64,000 nucleotides of DNA from Saccharina japonica (taxonomy: Eukaryota; Sar; Phaeophyceae; Laminariales; Laminariaceae). This document shows positions 20,421 to 32,691 of this stretch, piece by piece; positions within the stretch are counted from its first letter, which is position 1; every line of letters begins with the position of its first letter. A model generated the notes under the pieces. It saw only the letters and a program-made list of their open reading frames with translations. It was not told the origin of the DNA and did not search any database. A program made the position numbers and the translations under genes. The stretch lies in the NCBI GenBank assembly GCA_008828725.1, contig MEHQ01001971.1, positions 216,489-280,488 on the forward strand, in the 5' to 3' direction.

Positions 20421-21898
20421 CATGTCCTTCCGTTGCAGTTTGGACACATCCCCTATCCCCTACCTACCCCGGCAGCATGCCTCCTTACGCTGCCTCGTGT
20501 GGCCAATGCTGTAATCGTCACTTTTTTCCGGCACTTTTTCCCGTTTAAGGCATGCCCCTTTAAGGCACGCCCCTCTAAGGCATGCCCCTTTAAGGCACGC
20601 CCCTTTTAAGGCATTTATGCTTCAAGTCCCACAAGGGTGGAAACTTGACATCATATATATACCAGGTATCATACTACAGTATTCATATCATGTAATATGC
20701 AAGACGCGATACTATGTACCAGGTACCAGGAATACGAGTATACTCACGCTATGTAACCTTTCGAGCTTTGCATCATGTCATCAGTGGATAGCGGTCTTGG
20801 TCATGTTGTCGAAGCCAGGTCAAGACTGCCAGATACTTCGTCTACTTGGTGAACTAACTGTACGAATAACAGGCGGCATCAAAGCCGACACAGCAGCAGG
20901 TGCCAACAGCTCCCAAGATTCTCGTCCATATATATTATATACGTGTAGCACGGACTGGAATATGTGTGTGAGTTGATGAGAGAACCTATTATGGGCCATG
21001 ACCCGAAAAAAGAGGGCCATCGCCCAGACGTATTAAATAATAGGTAAGAACAACAAGCAAATAACAACAGCGATAGCAACAACAAATGCTGTATTTTATG
21101 CAGCAGTACTGCGGCACTATAAATACACTACCTGGTATGCTTTACGAGGGGTCTATAGTTACGTAGTCTGAACTAAAGAGCAGAATACAAGCATTAATCC
21201 AAGCCTCGTGCCCGTCGTGTCTCCACCACAAGAGTCTCCAACACTACCTGGTATAACACGACAAGATGACGACATCCCGAGCAACCTTAGGGGCCCTGGT
21301 GGGCAGAACGCAACGAGTGACAGAGGACATAGGGGCTTCGACGCTACGACAATAGCCTATAATACGTAATCGTTAGGCCTGTCAGCTGCCTGCCTATTAA
21401 GTTGCCGACTCGTTAGTTGGGATCGTATATAGGTATGGCAGTTACAGCAGAAGAGTAGTTGCGTGCGGAAAACTGCGTGGTTCTGCGCCTTTGTACATAT
21501 CTGACTGGCTTGTTAGAGGCTACGTAGACGTGTATTTTTATTGATAAAAAACTACGGGTACATAAGCAGTAAGAATGAAAGTCAGTTATCAATGGTAGTT
21601 GGCATACTTCACTCGATTACCTGTAACAACTATTAATACTGCGCTGTGAAAACTGAAAACTACTCTGAAGCCGTAAATTCATTATAATATTAATAGTAAG
21701 CTGACTCACAGCTCTATTACACTCGTAACCGTAGCAAAGATGTGGATTAACTGCACCCTATTAATAACCACTTGGCCCTAGGTATAGACGGGCATCCTCC
21801 AAGCAAATCCCTATACAAAAATAGTATTGTATAACCAGGTATATAAAGTCTATACGGTAGAGGCCTTGACGGGTCAAAAACATACCGGTACCTTCAAC
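20421..21898. other. Intergenic, no gene recognised
   Basis: Holds a short AAGGCAYGCCCCTTT tandem repeat near 20545-20610 and several TACCWGGTA words. No exon-like frames. Confidence 0.5.
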
Positions 21899-21899
21899 T

Positions 21900-22268
21900 T
21901 CTTTTATTTTTATTTTTTCTTAATCCCATTTATTTTCTTCGCCCTTCTTTTCTCTCCCTCTTTAGTCGTAACTCAGATCCGGGGTCACTACGAGTAAGTA
22001 GGCTCTTCTCCTCCATCCCCACTACGGTTCTATATCATACTTGCCTTGCATTTTTATCGCGAGAAGATTTCAGCACTTTCTTCCCTCGTCGACTGGCGTC
22101 GAATTCCGCCTATGATACCCACGCCACGAAGGCGCTCTCAGCAATTGGTTCCGTTTTATTTTTGCAAATAAAGTCAAAATCTAACCCACGGTGGGATTTT
22201 AACTCGGGTAGCAACGCTAGTATATATATAGCATTTGAAGCTGACCACTAGACTACCGGGGCGACCGG
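21900..22268 (-). mobile_element. tRNA-derived SINE family S, full-length but diverged copy
   Basis: Same head-to-tail structure as 18376-18726: tRNA-like head (GCCCCGGTAGTCTAGTGGTC on the minus strand), body, A-rich tail. The B box is degraded. Carries small insertions absent from the other copy, including TA-CGAG-TA at 21989-21996 and TA-TGA-TA at 22111-22117. Confidence 0.82.
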
Positions 22269-22530
22269 CTCTATTAGTAGTATTAATAGTATACAAGGCA
22301 CATGTGTTATTGGTATCATAGATCCCCTACCCCCTTGACGGAAAGCCGTGAAGGAACTCCTCATACTAAAACAAGTATAAAGAGTATAAAGAGGCCTTAC
22401 CGGGCCGAAAACAGACCACCGTCAACCCAGCAGAGCTCAACCTAGAGCTCAACACTTGTTCGAGAAAATGGTTGCGGCACACTGCTGTGTACGAGGCGAA
22501 GAGGGCTAGATCTGTTGTACATAATAGCTC

Positions 22531-22627
22531 TTAACCCATGTAGGACTGCAGTCCCGTATTGGGGACACATTACTTGGAATTAGAGTAAAATATATGGTTA
22601 TGCGCACTGGAGTACTAAAAGGGTTAA
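22531..22627. mobile_element. piggyBac-like MITE family B, copy 1
   Basis: TTAACCCATGTAGGACTGCA at the left and AGTACTAAAAGGGTTAA at the right. TTAA target-site duplications flank CCC...GGG ends, as in the piggyBac superfamily. 97 bp, non-coding. Confidence 0.8.
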
Positions 22628-22628
22628 C

Positions 22629-24880
22629 TCTAAACTCCAAACATTCGTTGATTTGGCTGGGGTTGGCTGGGGTTGGGTTAGGGTTAGCGTTAGGTTTATG
22701 TGTAGCTTATGCTCGTATCGTATCGTATACCTGGTACACAGCAGTGTCTGTCAACCATTTTGTCGTACCAGTTGTACCCTGTAGGTAGAGCAGTGAGTGC
22801 TAACCTGCCTTCCGTAGACCAACATATTTGGTTCGGCCAGTCAGCCGGGCAATGCAAGGTCCAGACCGCGTGTCATGGGCGGGAACTCCTTATACTAAAC
22901 CGAGTATATCAAGTATAAGGAGACCTTGATGGGCCAAAAACAGACCCTCAACCGACGTCTGCGATTCGTAGAGCCAGTCAGCCGTGAATGCGACGTCCAG
23001 ATCTACTGTAGTGTCATGGGGGGCAGCCGGTTATTTGTAAAGTCTCTATCGTATCTATCGTCCCCACATCCTATTCTTACGTGAACTGCCGCACTGCTGC
23101 TGTACGCACTGCTTGCTGTAAGGGAGCCGCCGATCAACGGGACGGTGCTGGCGATTAATATTACCAGTACAACATTTCCTGGGCCGTGATACTACTGCTT
23201 GCTGTGCTGTACATACCGTGTTTTACTGGCTGCCCATTGCCTTATGATATCAAGGTAGATACAGATACGATACATACCACACCTTGCGCGAACGAAAACT
23301 GCAATGCATAATTACGGAGTCGTATATAGCAAGCAGCACATTGACGAGAAGTGGGAATGCTGAAGCCCCTGCGCGATAAACATGCAGACACATACCGAGA
23401 GGGGGAAGGGCCCACATCCACACTGGTAACCACGGCTTGTGCAAGGCCGCTGATGATAGAAATAAACAAAACACGCAAAAACGATCGTTGCATTGCGATC
23501 GTTGCAAGGCACGACCTCCACACGCCACCGAGCCGGCTCGCTCTCTTCGTATTCCATTGTACATCGCCACAGTCTACGCAAAGGCAGCACCGCCTAAGCG
23601 CATGCATACATAGCATCTTCGCAGCACCGTAACATATACCCAGGCCGCCAGCGCATACGAGAGGAGAGCAGCTCACCTATCGAAGGAACGATAACCTCCT
23701 CCTCCTGCCCTTGCGTCTCCACTTCCTCCCCTTGCGTCTCCACTTACGCCGCCTGCATCTCCACCCCCCCCCCCCCCCCCCCCCCGCCGGAGCCGAACTC
23801 TCCAGCGCCGCCAGACCCGCGCCTATACATGTCTGATGCTTTTGTTTTGCTGATGATGCTGTCAGTAGTCACTTCAATCTCACGTTCCAGAGAAGCAGCA
23901 GTAGTAGAGCCTACGGGACTCAAGAAGGCAGCTTCGGCGTCTACCAGTCAACACAAGAAAAAGGTGTTGCCTCGATCGGCAAACCGCTCTTTCTTTCACG
24001 GACTCTCCGCAACTGGCGAAGTTTGCAATGCCTCGAGGCACGCTCCGGCGGCTGCTTCCGGGTGGGTGAGGCTCTTCTCGTTCGAACTCGCTCGGGAAGA
24101 ACCTGGGCGGTTGCGCGTGGAACATGGAACTTTGCACCGCTCCGCATACAAAACGCCTTTACAAACCTCCACCAAACCCCTCCTTTTTAAAAGTCAAAAT
24201 CTCTCAAGTTGTTGCTCAAAATGTTCTGCGAGAGAGGCACAGAGTAGTAACAACCGGATCTAAGTGGCTCGATCACCCAGCGCCGCTGCAACGAAGGGAT
24301 AGAAGGTGCGTAGAAGTCTTAGTCTTGGTTGTGACAATCCTCGGCGTATCTTGAATATTTATCTTGCATGTTTGCGGGTACGTCGTATATGCGCAGCATG
24401 CGTACACAGCAGCACAGCAGGCCTACTGGTACACGGGAAGGAGGAAGGTAAAGCAAGGCAGGGAGCGAGTGTTGTCCGATGCTTCTGATATTTTTTGGTT
24501 GAACGCGGGGGGCACACTCGCAACTAAAAGTGAAGCTGGTACTTCGTCTTACGTAGCACAGCATATGGTATTGTTTACCATCCTCCTGCGTATGCTGTGT
24601 ATGAAGGGAAGGAGGAAGGTAAGGTAAAGAAGGGGGACGTTTTGATGCTTTGATGCTGTGCTGTCGCACCGAACTGCAAGCGAAGTGCCCGTGTTCCGTC
24701 TCAACAGTCCCGTGAATGCCGGGTGAATACGTAGTGTTGTACGCACATTCATAATGGAGACACAGCAGTCATACGGACAACAAAAACCGGTACAGCCGCG
24801 GCACTTAATTTTAGGGCAGCTTACCTACATACCATACTGTTCGTGTGCTGCCGTCTGGTATATAGAGAAAATAAAATAAA
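22629..24880. other. Intergenic, no gene recognised
   Basis: Contains a C/T-rich tract at 23690-23790 and an imperfect duplication around GGGAAGGAGGAAGGTAA (24437 and 24605). A 144-codon ORF at 23829-24263 has no recognisable family motif and no splice context. Confidence 0.45.
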
Positions 24881-24881
24881 G

Positions 24882-24975
24882 ACAGCTGTGAGCTCGAGGA
24901 GTTGGTCGAAACTCATCTTTGCAAGCTGCGTGGGATACTTCGATCGCGTGAATATACAACGGCAGCAGCAGCGGC
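24882..24975 (-). repeat. Repeat K, copy 3
   Basis: Minus strand: CGCGATCGAAGTATCCCACG, then GCAGCTTGCAAAGATGAGTT and CTCGAGCTCACAGCTGTC. Same block as the two copies around 18.2-18.85 kb, but the frame after ATGAGTTTCGA has diverged. Confidence 0.65.
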
Positions 24976-26104
24976 AAGCAGTAGCGGCAGTAGCAGTAGC
25001 AGTACGAGTACTGCTGTTGGTGAACGAATATTCAATTATTCGAGTAATTCACGAGGGACTTGAGCTACAGTAAGAGTAGCGGAAAGACTCGATCTTGTTA
25101 GCGGTGAGCCTCAAAGCGAACTGCGTACCGATTTACACCTGGAAAAAGGGTATCATAGGCGGGACGAGCGAGCGGTCTTCCTGATCGCGTAAAGTCAAAC
25201 GTAACTTGTACTACGAGTACCAGGTAAGATATTTACTGCGCGTGTTCCGCCGTTTGGTCCAGCAGCAGCAGCGTACGCGCGTAGCAGTACGTAGCGGCAT
25301 CAACAGCATTACATAGTAGTTATATTACGGCTGGCGCCCAAGTATTTCGGAAGCAATACACGAGGGGGCGAGTGAAGCTTCCATCGATGGTCAGGCTAAC
25401 ATACCGGCATACTGCTGTAAGTCAGCCATGGAGCCTCTAAGAACAGCAGTATATCAGTATCAGTATCATGTAATGACGGTGCGGGCTAAATGACCAGAAC
25501 GATTAAATACGTACGGTATCGCATAATGACACCCGCAAGTTGTTGTTGTTGCTATTGTTCTCGAATTGCGATGAATACCTGGTATAAAGTTCATTGCCAC
25601 AATCGATCCTTGCAAGTGGTCACGGAAAGGCACAAAGAGTCTGTAAGGTGGACAGGTAGGCAAAGGTGTCAGGAGGAGTCCTGCCTATTAATAGATGTCT
25701 AGTCTTGGCGATTGTCTACCTGTTTTGCTTTGCCTACGAAACAAAACATGAGGCTCAACCTACAACGTCGAATTTTACGATTGAAACCGGGATTTGGTCA
25801 AAACCAGCCCCTCACAATCCCTTTGGGCCATTTAGCAGTCTGTGCTCTTTCACTGGCGCCGTGCCCCGCACTGAAGCCTCCAAATGACACACCACGCCCG
25901 GAAAAACTCAATCCAGTCACGAGATAGCCTGATCTGGTAGCTAGTTTGGCCTTTGTCGTGCTAGAATTGGAGAAAATTGATGCACAGCGGCCAGGCAGAT
26001 TTATCCTTTGCGCAGCCGCTACGTAAGCTCCAGCAATCTCACCGCCAGATGAGGCAAGTTTCACGATCGCTGTCGCGGTGGAAATCGTAAACGAAAACCT
26101 TTAA

Positions 26105-26500
26105 GGTTGGCCGTGTGCTCGTGCATACTGGCAGGTATCCAGGCAGGGAAGGAATTCCTGGGTGGTGGACATGGGGATTTATTTGACCGACGCCAATCGG
26201 CTTGGGACGTACCTCCCTGTCATGAGTACTGTCCCTATCCCCTGATATATAAAGTTCCCCATATCTGTGTGGAAACCCCGGGGATGAAACCTGGAAATGG
26301 CTCTTAAATGTCCCCGTGATCGTGATTTATATCGAAAAATCGAAAATTCACGTTTTTCAACAAAATGGTGAGGCGTTTCCCAAAAAATGGGGACGAAAAC
26401 ATTATGTCCCCGCTTTTCGTCGTCTAAGTCGCACTGGTATGATACCTGGCACGTTACAACTCCAGCCCGTTTGTCGTCCGTCACAGGCCTAACTGCTGTC
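26105..26500. repeat. Possible dispersed repeat with GGGGATGAAACCTGGAAATG block
   Basis: CATATCTGTGTGGAAACCCC, GGGGATGAAACCTGG and CTTAAATGTCCCCGTGATCG resemble weaker blocks near 54673 and 55240. Boundaries not resolved. Confidence 0.35.
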
Positions 26501-26776
26501 GTCTCCTGACATATTTGCAGGTATCATAGGTTGGGAAAAAACAGTAGAAACTCAGTCGGGGTCGGATGCTATCAATACGTAGCCGTTTCCACAGCATACT
26601 GTACAAACCACGCCAAGTCAAATCGGGCAGCACTGCTAACCCGAGCATCAAGCCTGGGCTGGACCTCTGCTGGCCTGTGGCATATACAGGGGGTATGAAA
26701 TACCTAATGTAGGAGGGAATCGATTACCAGCTACACCTATGACCGCCTGGTACCGGCACCAGGCAGGGTAGGTACC

Positions 26777-27673
26777 ATGCAAACTTTCCGCATGACATTT
26801 TGTCCCCCTCGTGCTACCTGCTGTATCAGATGCACACGGAACGGTGTACAGTATGTCAAAATCATTGGAAATTGTGCCTGTAAGTATTATCGTTCCGTTG
26901 ACCCTGGTAGCATCCAGAGGGTTCACCGGCAAGTAGTCCTTCACGAGGAATGTGCTGCTGTAGGAAAAGAGCGACCAAAGTATCGCGCAGCTTGCAAAGT
27001 CAAAGAACTCACAGCTGACCGATTTTTTAGTTTGTATGAAAAATCTAAAAAAATGATCATCGTGCTGGACGTCTTACGACAGGTATCGTGCGTACCAAGT
27101 GTTGAACGTTTGATAGTTACGTATTTGCGATCGCCGAAGTGGCACACTGCGATTACCCACCAGTTGGTTGCTGCTGCTATAGAGCACAATCATAAACAAG
27201 GGTGCGTAACGCGTTTCCCTGTCGCCGTTGCCCTCTGCCCCTCCTCTATGTACGAATCACTAGTCACCCCCCTGCTCCTCCCTGTTGCACAACGTACTCG
27301 TATTGATATTATTGGTACTCATAGTATCCTACTGCTGTATTATATTTATTATAAGTATAATAATATATTTTGTCTATCGCATTCGCTGTTTGGGCGTTAC
27401 GAGCGTTACGCAAACAAACTATCCCAAGGTGTGCTTAGTAAGGGTATGTATACACCCTGGGGACTGCCTGTGGCTGTCTATGGCTCTATGGCTGTTCAAA
27501 ACTGTCCAGAACTGACTGTTGTACCTGTTTATGGCTATCAAGGCTGTCAAGCTGATTATGACTGTCCATGTCTGTGTATGCCTATGGCTGCCAAGGCTGT
27601 CTGTGGCTTCCTATGGCTGTTTATGTCTGTCAAGGTTTTCTATGGCTTTCAAGACTGTCAAGGTTGTCTATGA
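26777..27673 (+). other. Open frame of 298 codons, not recognised
   Basis: The longest uninterrupted frame in the intergenic block. Residues 1 to about 225 show no family motif I recognise. The last third is the translation of a degenerate GGCTGTCTATGG repeat. Cys-rich in places (CIRCTRNG, CACKYY), without regular spacing. It could be an exon of an unknown gene or a chance frame; I favour chance. Confidence 0.2.
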
Positions 27674-27685
27674 CTGTTAAGGCTC

Positions 27686-27968
27686 CACACCTCCAGAAAA
27701 TCTACAGATACATAAGATAGGTCAGATACATCATCTACAGATAAAACACCTAGACCCTATCCTGCTGTTATTGTATACGGTGCAGGATTTGTACAGTATA
27801 GATCCAACCCAGGAACATGTCCTAAATCATGCAGATTTTAGGGCTCGCACTCGGCAACATGAGCTAGACCATACAGATCATACAGATCATACAGATCAGG
27901 AAATATGTCTGCCCTATTAATAGAAGATCTAGATCATGAAGTGAGAATTGCGATATTTCCGATGTGTG
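27686..27968 (-). mobile_element. MITE family A, copy 3, reversed
   Basis: CACACCTCCAGAAAATCTAC at the left; core GATCCAACCCAGGAACATGT, GGCTCGCACTCGGCAACATG and GATCTAGATCATGAAG; ends near GATGTGTG. Confidence 0.75.
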
Positions 27969-28120
27969 CAAGGTTGACATGCCTGTCTGTGACCGTCTAT
28001 TCCTATCCATGCGGTTCGTGCATGTGTACGCCTGTGCACGCCTAGCAAGGCTGTCTATGAATGCCTTGCTGCTCACAGCTGTCTGTGGTTGTCTATGACT
28101 GCCGGTGGCTGTGACTGCTG

Positions 28121-28300
28121 CACACATCTGGCAGAACAGATCCCCATTCGATTATCTAGGTCCTTCAGGGCAGATGCGTCCGTTATCGAGATAATCTGTA
28201 CAGCGGTCTACACCATATTTTCCGTGTGAGATCTGCATTACAGCATTACACAGCTCCTGCTCACATGAAGGTCGGGTGGTGGGACCTGTATCATACGGCT
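28121..28300 (+). mobile_element. MITE family A, copy 4, fragment
   Basis: CACACATCTGGCAGAACAGA, then CCTTCAGGGCAGATGCGTCC and GGTCGGGTGGTGGGACCTG. Only the first half of the family is alignable. Confidence 0.5.
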
Positions 28301-28945
28301 CTTGCGCAACATACACATAATACCATTGCGGTAAATATAGGATATACTCATAGACGATATATTAATAGATGTGTGCGATGGCTACTCGTATTATATGTCT
28401 ACTGTCTACGCATGGCGTTCTCTGGATACCCATGCCTTTCTGTGCCTGTCTATGTCTGTCCTTAACTGTCTATAGTATATACTTAAGTATGTGTATATAC
28501 AAGGCTTCCCTTCGGTGACATTTGGACGTGGGGTGACGCAGGTAAAACAAGTCCGATGACGTTATGTGCAGCTGAAATAAACGAAAGGCCAACCAGCCGT
28601 TGACATCCTGAAAAATTGAAGTCCATAAAGCCGAAAAACGTTAGGCATAACGACCAGCGAAATTAAATCGGTACGTCTACCTGTGGATGCCCATGGGTGT
28701 CTACGGTTGTCTTAGTGTGCTTGTCTATTCTTGCCTGTGCCTGACAAGGCTCTATCTGACTGGCTATGGCTGTTCACGACTAACTTCCTTCCCTCCCCCT
28801 TGCCGATGTGTACCCTCTGCCCTCAACAGCCCGTCTGGACAACGTCAACTTATTGCATGTCTAGCGACGAGGAGGAGCAACGTCCCGTGGGAGCTGACAG
28901 AGGTATGGTCCCTATCAGTTGTTGGATACAGCTGAGTAGCACGGT

Positions 28946-29040
28946 TTAACCCCTTATCATAGTAAAAACCGGTCCCACGAATTTGGGGACAAACTACTTG
29001 GAACTAATGTGGGATTTGTTTCGAGTTCTGAATGGGTCAA
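28946..29040. mobile_element. piggyBac-like MITE family B, copy 2
   Basis: TTAACCCCTTATCATAG at the left, core GGTCCCACGAATTTGGGGAC and TTGGAACTAATGTGGGA, right end AATGGGTCAA. A related core (TTTTGGGAACAAAAAACTTG) at 29105-29150 may be a second eroded copy. Confidence 0.7.
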
Positions 29041-29425
29041 GAGAGCTCATTTTAATATATACGAGGGTCGGGTCAGAATCGCTTGGCACACATGAAGTAC
29101 ACCCAACTTTTGGGAACAAAAAACTTGGAAATAGTGTGGGATAATTCTTCCAATAATAAATAGGGTCGTATATATTCACGAGGGGTTTACTCCGTAGTGC
29201 AGATCCCTCTCTTAAACCGTACTCGTAGCCCCCACGGCCGTGCCGGTATACTTCCTTATTTCGTGTGAAAACGAAACAAATAATCGAACTAAACAGTTGT
29301 ACGTAAGTGTACATAAAATCGAGCGATTCACGTACCGACCTGCATATATATGTACTCGTAGCGTCTACTCGGCCATGTTAGAGGTACTGGTCAGTCAATT
29401 AGATGATGTGTACCTTCGCATTTTG

Positions 29426-29830
29426 TGCAACAGCCAACCAGATACTTGAACAAATATGAAAATTCCTACGCTACCACCCACCGTAGTAGTTGTAAGTATT
29501 GCATGTAAGTGGATCGAACGATGCATATGCCGACCGAGAGTGTCTTCTCGGCTGCTAGCGCGGCTGTTGCCGAGCCCTGCAGGCCATTTGATACCGACAG
29601 AGTTACTGATCAGTCCATCAGTTGCTGTGTACCTTTGTACCTTTGTAATTAGAGCAAAAAAGCCAACCAAATAGTTGAACAAATACGGAAACTCCCACAC
29701 TACCAGCCACCGTATATACGTCGTAGTAGTTGCAAGTATTGTATCTAAATGAATCGAACGATTCATACGCCGACCGAGCGTCTATTCGATTTCTAGCGTG
29801 GTTGTTGCCGAGCACTACAGACGATTTTGT
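29426..29830. repeat. Tandem duplication, unit about 235 bp
   Basis: CAGCCAACCAGATACTTGAA...GTTGCCGAGCCCTGCAGG at 29426-29585 matches AAGCCAACCAAATAGTTGAA...GTTGCCGAGCACTACAG from about 29659, direct orientation, moderately diverged. Confidence 0.75.
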
Positions 29831-30404
29831 ACAATAAATTTAAGCTCAAGAGCGAGTTGTATAGATTGTCCTCCGTGCAACATGTCCCTCGTGCAAACAC
29901 ATTTTGGGGACAAGCTGCTTCGGTATAGACTTGCATAAACTATAGGCCCGACAACAAGAAACAACTAATCTGAATAAGCCGTAGCGTTAGAGCCTCAGTG
30001 TAACACCGTTCTTGAACAACCTTCAGCATATATTACGCCTATTATGTAGAAAATAGTGTAGCGCTCGCCGCTGAGCGCGATTTATACATCCATTTTTCTT
30101 AGCGTCCCCTAAACAACGATTCTTATGTTCTTATTAGACCATTTAGTTGTCGGGGGCCTATACTGTAGTATTTGTATTAATGGGATATGTATCATTGGGC
30201 TTGTCAGTCAGAACGAAAGTTCGATTGAATTTACATCGGTTTCGGCGAAGCCTATCATTCGAACTCTTTAAACACAACGGCTCGCTTCGAATTCGAGTGA
30301 GCTAGAAACGAGCCCCGTATCACCACCCCCCCGGCGGCTGGCGCGGGGGCCAATGTAGCCGGTAAAAGACGTTATGAGCATGTCGCCAAACAATCGCAAC
30401 CATT

Positions 30405-30625
30405 GTCGCGATTCCGATGCCGGTTGAATCGTACGGTTGAGTCCGATTCATCGGCTGCGATTCGCAGCCCTAGTTATCACCATTCTTAGTAGCATGTTCG
30501 TTGCACGAGCAACATTTTACCCTGACTCTACCCCAACCATCTTGAGATTCCGACGCCGATTGAATCGCACAATTGAATCGGATTCATCGTCTACGATTCG
30601 TAGCCCTAGTTATCACCATGATGTG
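30405..30625. repeat. ATTCCGA-GCCG-TTGAATCG repeat, two units of about 127 bp
   Basis: GATTCCGATGCCGGTTGAAT...GCAGCCCTAGTTATCACCAT and a second copy at 30546-30620. A related GCTGTGAATCGCAGCCGATT block is at 42225. Its palindromic GAATCG words suggest a hAT-type MITE; this is inference. Confidence 0.55.
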
Positions 30626-30861
30626 CAATATTTTCAAGTGTTAATAGTATGTTTGTTGCGATGGATATTTTGTATGAGCAAGCCTAGATAGCTAGCCACG
30701 AATACCTCTCAGGGACACTTTTACGGCAGAAACGCGACAGCAGCAGCGCCGTGCCCGACGAGTACTTCTGGCCGAGTGCCCTTCGTCTCATCGCACCGCA
30801 CCGCTAATTTCATGGGGCGCACGCGACAGCTCTCTTACAGTTTGGGAGTTAACAAACTTTC

Positions 30862-31206
30862 AGGGCTCTTCACGGGTCAGGACCCGACCCGCGAGTTGGA
30901 CAGGAAATTTTCGAACTCTCACGGGTCGGGTCGGGTCGGGTCGGGTCGGGTCGGGTCGGGTCGGGTCGGGTCGGGTCGGACCGAGTCGAGTCGAGTCGGG
31001 TCGGACCGAGTCGAGTCGAGTCGGGTCGGACCGAGTCGAGTCGAGTCGAGTCGGATCGGATCGGATCGGATCGGATCGGACCGGGTTGGGGCGAGTCGGG
31101 TTGGGTTGGGTCGGCAGATTTTCGAACTCTCACGGATCGGGTCGGGCCACCCTTACTCGACCCGACCCCACCTGGCCCGAGATATTTGACCCGACCCGTG
31201 AATAGC
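30862..31206. mobile_element. GGGTC-rich inverted-repeat element
   Basis: Left end GGGCTCTTCACGGGTCAGG and right end, inverted, GGGCTATTCACGGGTCGGG. Between them are pure GGGTC units (30922-30980) grading into GAGTC and GGATC units, with TTTTCGAACTCTCACGG twice. A non-autonomous element with an expanded internal microsatellite. Confidence 0.7.
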
Positions 31207-31639
31207 CCAAAAGTTGGCTCGAAACATGAGAAAAACATGCTTATACTGAATATTTCATGTAAGACACGTCCTGCCCCACATGATAAATAAATTGTGCCTG
31301 GCCCCAAAACACATTGTCTTGAATGGTTTCGCGTACTGTGGTTTGCACGTTTTTTCTTCCCTCGACGAACCTCTTAAAGAAGAAGAAAAAAAAAACGTGT
31401 ATCCCCATGAAACAACCAGATCAACCATCCGACCCATCAACCAACCCACGAACAAATCAACCAACTGACCCTGTCGATGGAATGCAGCACAGAATTTTCC
31501 CGACAGAAAACATAGACTTTACGTCGACTGCTGATGTTGATTTTTGTTCGCTTTGGTCAATATTTTTGCTTTTCGTGTCGACCCGTGTGAGTTTTTACGC
31601 GTTGTTGGCCTTCTGGGCAGGCACATGTCGATCTCTTAA

Positions 31640-32691
31640 GGCACCACCGCCCTCAACCCTCCTCCTTACATTTGTACACGTCGTCTCCAAGAGCTCGAAA
31701 CGATAGGAGCTGCGAGGAGAAGGAGAAAGAAGGCCACGGAACCTCCCACCACGACAACGACCAATACGATACCATCGCCGTCGACAAGCGAACGCGCTAT
31801 GACAGCGACCAAGGTTACACCTACGGCGTCAATGTGTGAGCGCGGCAGATGCAGCGAGAAGGACAGTAGGGGTACCTCGGACAACCCGCACCGACTGGAT
31901 CGGTGCTTGGATGAGTGCCCTGCTGATTCTGGCGAGGCGGGGGGCAGTGGTTCCAAACGAGGGAGCGCAGCCAGCGGCGGCGGCGGCGGCGGCGGCGGCG
32001 GTAGCGGCGGCGGTAGCGGTGGCGGTAGCGGCGGTGGTAGCGATGGCGGTAGTGGCGGCGGGGGTGGTGGCGGCGGCTGCAGCAACATGGGCGGTGATAG
32101 GAGACGAAGTGCCGGGGCTGTGGGTACACCATCCACCGGAAAGGGCAAGGGTCCCTTGAGAAGACGCGTTTTGGGTACCGGCGGAAACAGGCCTCATGGT
32201 ACCGGAGTTAATGCTGGTGGAGGTGATGGTAGTGATGGTGGTGGTGGTGGTGGTGGTGGTGGTGGTGGCGGCGGCAGAAGTGGTGGTGCCTGTGGCGAAA
32301 CGTTGAGAACGGTCAGGGATGCTACCGGCAACAGCAAACGCCGGGGAAAACAAACCGCTGGCTCCGCCGCAACAAAACCCAAGGAACGCGCCAGAGAGGC
32401 CTCGTCGTCTAGAAAAAACGCGAAAACAAAACGGGCAAAGAAAATTCTGGGAATTTTGGGGATGCCCATGGCCTGGAACGTGGGGGACTGCGACTACGAC
32501 GACTCCGAAGATGAGAGCTACACGGCCACTGAGGATAAGAGCAGACGCCCCGGAAAAAAGGCGGCCGGTTCCGCCGCGACCAATGGTAAGAGACAGGGGA
32601 AAGAGACGCCATCCGCGCGAAAGGCCGCGAAAAAGAATCGTCGAAAGGAGGACTCCAACGACTCTTGGGGCTCACCCGTAACTTTCAACAG
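31640..32691 (+). CDS. Exon 1, basic Gly-rich N-terminal region
   Basis: From ATG at 31799 it reads MTATKVTPTASMCERGR, two long Gly/Ser runs, then basic clusters (KTKRAKKILG, KKAAGSAATNGKR, KAAKKNRRKED) and an acidic DYDDSEDES. These look like disordered, possibly nuclear-targeting segments. The frame is open without a stop back to about 31638 and reads sensibly (RRLQELETIGAARRRRKK), so the exon may start upstream. Donor AACAG|GTATGT, phase 2. Confidence 0.65.

Larger units (their letters stand above)
27460..28800. repeat. GGCTGTCTATG degenerate minisatellite, interrupted by MITE A
   Basis: TATGGCTGTCTATG-like units occur at 27470-27680, 28000-28110 and 28380-28780. The gaps are filled by MITE A copies 3 and 4, so the array predates those insertions. 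Confidence 0.65.

Noticed and set aside
23829-24263. 144-codon frame as a gene
   Set aside because: No recognisable motif, several opposed frames of equal length, and no splice or neighbour support.
30776-31307. Opposed open frames over the GGGTC array
   Set aside because: Pentanucleotide repeats stay open in all frames; the RVGSG and DPTRP patterns are artefacts.
31799-32353. Long frames on the minus strand over exon 1
   Set aside because: They are Pro, Thr or Ala runs opposite the GGC/GGT repeats of the plus-strand exon, which alone continues in phase through a good donor.
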